64,000 nt of DNA. It comes from Herbaspirillum frisingense GSF30. Lineage in GTDB: Bacteria > Pseudomonadota > Gammaproteobacteria > Burkholderiales > Burkholderiaceae_D. This document shows positions 61,245-64,000 of this stretch, one piece after another. The number at the start of each line of letters is the position of its first letter. Within the stretch, counting starts at the first letter, position 1. The notes below the pieces were generated by a model. That model was not told the origin of the DNA, searched no databases, and saw only the letters and a list, made by a program, of their open reading frames with translations. The position numbers and the translations under genes are program-made. The DNA lies in contig NZ_AEEC02000004.1 of assembly GCF_000300975.2 (NCBI RefSeq), forward strand, positions 152,063 through 216,062, read 5' to 3'.

Positions 61245-61646
61245 ATGTTAAAGAAAACCCTGTTGTTCGTACTGAGCTTTTTCGTCGCTACCGGTCTCGC
61301 CCTGGCCGAGGTGGACGTCAACAAGGCCGATCAGGCCGCCCTCGACGGCGTACGCGGAATCGGTCCCTCCATGTCCAGGCGCATCCTGGATGAACGCCAG
61401 AAGGGCGGCAGCTTCAAGGACTGGAGCGACCTGCAGGCGAGGGTCAAGGGCATCAAGGACAAGGCCGCCGCCAAGCTGTCCGCCAATGGCCTGACGGTGA
61501 ACGGTCAGCCTAAGGCCGGAGCGTCCGGCGACGCGGTGGCCCGCTCGGGTAAAGCCGCCAAATCCCCGCGCGCTGAGAACAAGGGCAAGGAGCCCGCCGC
61601 CAAGGCTGACAAGATGGCCGAAGAGCCGGCGGCCGCCAAGAAGTGA
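61245..61646 (+). CDS. ComEA-like helix-hairpin-helix protein
   Basis: A 133-residue protein from the ATG at 61245, with AAAGGA eight bases upstream. A signal peptide (MLKKTLLFVLSFFVATGLALA) is followed by a ComEA-type HhH unit (about 24-85: VNKADQAALDGVRGIGPSMSRRILDER and FKDWSDLQARVKGIKDKAAAKLSANG). The remaining third is a low-complexity Lys/Ala/Pro tail. Such proteins bind DNA in the periplasm for natural transformation in competent bacteria, but in many betaproteobacteria their role is untested. Confidence 0.85.
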   Translation: MLKKTLLFVLSFFVATGLALAEVDVNKADQAALDGVRGIGPSMSRRILDERQKGGSFKDWSDLQARVKGIKDKAAAKLSANGLTVNGQPKAGASGDAVARSGKAAKSPRAENKGKEPAAKADKMAEEPAAAKK

Positions 61647-61910
61647 CGGCTGGAAGTTGCTGATCCGGGGAAAGCCTTCGTAGCAAGGGCATCCGCAGGA
61701 TGGCAACGACAGCGTCGATGGGTCTGGCGCCTGACGGCGGGCCGAGGTAGGGGAGGCCTGCTGTTCGATGTCAGGCAATGGGAAGCGGGCGAGGGCGATG
61801 TCCGCGCTTCTTGTGCATAACTAAATCTTGTTTCTCGAAAAATTTGGGGTTAAAGTGAGCCGCAGCCTGCCGTTAACCTGGGCAACCACGTCCATCTGCG
61901 TTGATGAATC

Positions 61911-62882
61911 ATGATAATTGCCGAGCTCCCCGTCAATGAAGCTGCCCGCATCGACGCCCTGCATTCGCTGCGCATCCTCGATACGCCCAGGGAAGAGCGC
62001 TTCGACCGCCTGACCCGCCTGGCGCGGCGTCTGTTCGATGTACCGATGGCGGTGGTGACGCTGGTCGATGTCCATCGTCAGTGGTTCAAGTCTTGCGTGG
62101 GACTGGGCGATGCCACCGAGACCTCGCGTGACGTTTCCTTCTGCGCCCATGCCATCCTGAGCGAAGACCTGACCATCGTTCCCGACGCCCGGCTCGATGC
62201 GCGTTTCGCCACCAATCCGCAGGTCACCGGCGAACCCTTCATCCGGTTCTACGCCGGGTGTCCCATCAAGAGCGAAAGCGGCTTCACCCTCGGCACCCTG
62301 TGCCTGGTCGATACGGTCCCCCGCAGTTTCGATGTCGATGAGCAATCCCTGCTCAAGGACCTGGCTGCCATGGTCGAGCAGGAACTGGCTGCCGTGAAAC
62401 TGGCCACCATCGACGACCTTACCGGGGTCTCGAACCGGCGTGGCTTCGAGGCGCTGGCCCGGCATGCCCTGGCCAACGCCCGGCGCATCGGCCATGCCGC
62501 CTGCGTGCTCAATTTCGACCTGAACCATTTCAAGCAGATCAACGACCGCTTCGGGCATTCCGAAGGCGATCAGGCCCTGACCGATTTCGCCGGCCTGCTC
62601 ATGGCCAACCTGCGCGAATCCGATGTCATCGGGCGCCTGGGCGGTGATGAATTCGCGGTTTTCCTGACCAATACTTCCCTGGACGATTCGGTCGTCGTCC
62701 TGCAGCATCTGCAGCAGGCGGTGCAAGCCTTCAACCAGAGTGGCCAGCGCCAGTATCAGCTGGACTACTGCGTCGGTGCGGTGCAGTACGATCCAGAGCA
62801 GCACCCTGACCTGGCTGCCCTGCAGCGGGACGCCGATGCAGCCATGTACGAGCGCAAGAAGGCGCGCCGCGCCGCGCCCTGA
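61911..62882 (+). CDS. GAF-domain diguanylate cyclase
   Basis: A 323-residue cytosolic protein. An N-terminal GAF domain (about 20-155) opens with ARIDALHSLRILDTPREERFDRLTRLA and includes SFCAHAIL, the pattern of GAF domains attached to cyclases and kinases. The GGDEF domain (about 160-318) has FDLNHFKQINDRFGH and a canonical GGDEF loop, with an RxxD inhibition site (RESD) five residues before it. It should make c-di-GMP under control of a small ligand. It stands alone between comEA and dnaX, 264 bases after the former. Confidence 0.9.
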   Translation: MIIAELPVNEAARIDALHSLRILDTPREERFDRLTRLARRLFDVPMAVVTLVDVHRQWFKSCVGLGDATETSRDVSFCAHAILSEDLTIVPDARLDARFATNPQVTGEPFIRFYAGCPIKSESGFTLGTLCLVDTVPRSFDVDEQSLLKDLAAMVEQELAAVKLATIDDLTGVSNRRGFEALARHALANARRIGHAACVLNFDLNHFKQINDRFGHSEGDQALTDFAGLLMANLRESDVIGRLGGDEFAVFLTNTSLDDSVVVLQHLQQAVQAFNQSGQRQYQLDYCVGAVQYDPEQHPDLAALQRDADAAMYERKKARRAAP

Positions 62883-62990
62883 TCCGGCCGGCAGGGGCTG
62901 GCGGCGGCAGTGCATGCAGGCAAAGGCGATACGGGCGGCGAAATAGCTTAAAATGCCCCCCTGAGCCAAAAAGCCGACTGCAGCCACCTC

Positions 62991-64000
62991 ATGTCCTATC
63001 AAGTTCTCGCCCGTAAATATCGTCCCCGCAGCTTCGACACCCTGGTAGGCCAGGAACACGTCGTGCGCGCGCTGACGCACGCGCTGGAACAGCAGCGGCT
63101 GCACCACGCCTATCTGTTCACCGGGACCCGTGGCGTAGGCAAGACCACGCTCTCGCGCATCCTGGCCAAGTCGCTCAATTGCGTCGGCCCGGATGGCAAC
63201 GGCGGCATCACCGCGGCTCCCTGTGGCGTGTGCGAAGCCTGCGTGGCCATCGATGCCGGCCGCTTCGTCGACTACATAGAGATGGACGCCGCCTCCAACC
63301 GCGGTGTGGACGAGATGGCGCAGTTGCTGGAACAGGCCATCTACGCGCCGTCCAACGCCCGCTTCAAGGTCTACATGATCGACGAAGTGCACATGCTCAC
63401 CAACCACGCCTTCAACGCCATGCTGAAGACGCTGGAAGAGCCGCCCGAGCACATCAAGTTCATCCTCGCCACCACAGATCCACAAAAGATTCCCGTGACC
63501 GTGCTGTCGCGCTGCCTGCAGTTCAACCTGAAGCAGATGCCGCCCGGCCACATCATCAGCCATCTCGACAACATCCTGAACCAGGAAGGCATCGCGTTCG
63601 ATCCCCCCGCGCTGCGCCTGCTGGCGCAAGGGGCGTCGGGCTCCATGCGCGATGCGCTGTCGCTGACCGACCAGGCCATCGCCTATGCCGCCGGCCGGGT
63701 CACCCTGGAAGCCGTGCAGGGCATGCTGGGCGCGCTGGACCAGTCCTACCTGATCCGCGTCCTCGACGCCCTGGCCGTGCAGGATGGCGCCGCCCTGCTG
63801 GGTGTGGCCGACGACATGGCGACCCGCAGCCTGTCCTACAATGCTGCGCTGCAAGACCTGGGGACGCTGCTGCACCAGATCGCGCTGGCGCAGGCCGTAC
63901 CGGCTGCACTGGCCGAGGACCTGCCCAACCGCGAAGATATCCTGCGCCTGGCGACCCAGTTCAGTCCCGAGCACGTGCAGCTGTTCTACCAGATCGCCGT
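62991..64000 (+). CDS. dnaX: DNA polymerase III subunits gamma and tau, 5' part
   Basis: Open from the ATG at 62991 to the right edge (336 codons seen). It is the clamp-loader ATPase: YRPRSFDTLVGQEHVV at the start, Walker A GTRGVGKTT, a four-Cys zinc module (LNC ... APCGVCEAC), Walker B YMIDEVHMLT, sensor 1 ILATTDPQKIP, and the SRC arginine finger in VLSRCLQFNL. The tau-specific C-terminus and any frameshift signal lie outside the window. TAAAAT at about 62949-62954 could be its -10. Confidence 0.95.
   Translation, partial: MSYQVLARKYRPRSFDTLVGQEHVVRALTHALEQQRLHHAYLFTGTRGVGKTTLSRILAKSLNCVGPDGNGGITAAPCGVCEACVAIDAGRFVDYIEMDAASNRGVDEMAQLLEQAIYAPSNARFKVYMIDEVHMLTNHAFNAMLKTLEEPPEHIKFILATTDPQKIPVTVLSRCLQFNLKQMPPGHIISHLDNILNQEGIAFDPPALRLLAQGASGSMRDALSLTDQAIAYAAGRVTLEAVQGMLGALDQSYLIRVLDALAVQDGAALLGVADDMATRSLSYNAALQDLGTLLHQIALAQAVPAALAEDLPNREDILRLATQFSPEHVQLFYQIA

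Noticed and set aside
61821..63974. A 717-codon open frame on the - strand opposite the GAF-GGDEF cyclase and dnaX
   Set aside because: It covers two clear + strand genes with canonical motifs and has no domain of its own.

Overview
The window reads as a chromosomal segment from a GC-rich betaproteobacterium, most likely Oxalobacteraceae and Herbaspirillum-like. This rests on the run gyrA-serC-pheA-tyrA-aroA-cmk-rpsA-ihfB-lapA-lapB-ugd-hldA, the flanking ompA-ubiG-gph block, and a one-piece tmRNA whose tag reads ANDESYALAA. The genus is an inference from gene order and protein style, not from a database search.

Bases 1-21.1 kb are a dense signal-transduction region. The 3' end of a siaC-like gene and a siaD-like diguanylate cyclase open the window on the + strand. 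Everything after them is on the - strand. (a) A LuxR-type regulator has a degenerate receiver. (b) A tightly packed operon (10202 down to 1803) encodes a PAS kinase, a receiver plus degenerate HD-GYP protein, a large CHASE/PAS hybrid kinase with HPt, and a PleD-like receiver-GGDEF cyclase. (c) An Aer-like PAS chemoreceptor is followed by a hemerythrin. (d) A membrane chemoreceptor and CheV form a pair. (e) A second operon (21079 down to 15973) encodes a complete phosphorelay: an excisionase-type HTH receiver protein, a Cache kinase, a stand-alone HPt and a Cache hybrid kinase. No cheA or cheW is present, so the receptors must signal to an array encoded elsewhere.

Bases 21.3-24.9 kb hold an operon for a chalcone-isomerase-like protein, an MFS transporter and an FeS-type photolyase/cryptochrome. 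Bases 24.9-29.2 kb hold a LysR regulator divergent from a hydroxyquinol dioxygenase, a maleylacetate reductase and a Dabb protein (lower hydroxyquinol/resorcinol pathway), then a malate dehydrogenase. Bases 29.4-39.2 kb are an accessory block of oxidoreductases, each paired with a LysR or TetR regulator. It includes a TetR/SDR pair with a striking double-palindrome operator, a Tat-exported BBE-type flavoprotein, a decayed LysR gene and a truncated dehydrogenase remnant. That block stops next to the 3' end of ssrA (tmRNA).

Bases 39.9-64 kb are core genome: a giant DUF748 (AsmA-like) envelope protein, gph, ubiG, an OmpA-family protein, then gyrA and the aromatic amino acid genes serC, pheA, tyrA and aroA, followed by cmk, rpsA, ihfB, the LPS-control pair lapA/lapB, ugd and hldA (UDP-glucuronate and LPS heptose synthesis), a ComEA-like protein, a GAF-GGDEF cyclase and the start of dnaX, which runs off the right edge. 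Long open frames opposite gyrA, rpsA and other core genes are codon-bias shadows and were not annotated. No rRNA, tRNA, CRISPR array, IS element or integrase was seen.
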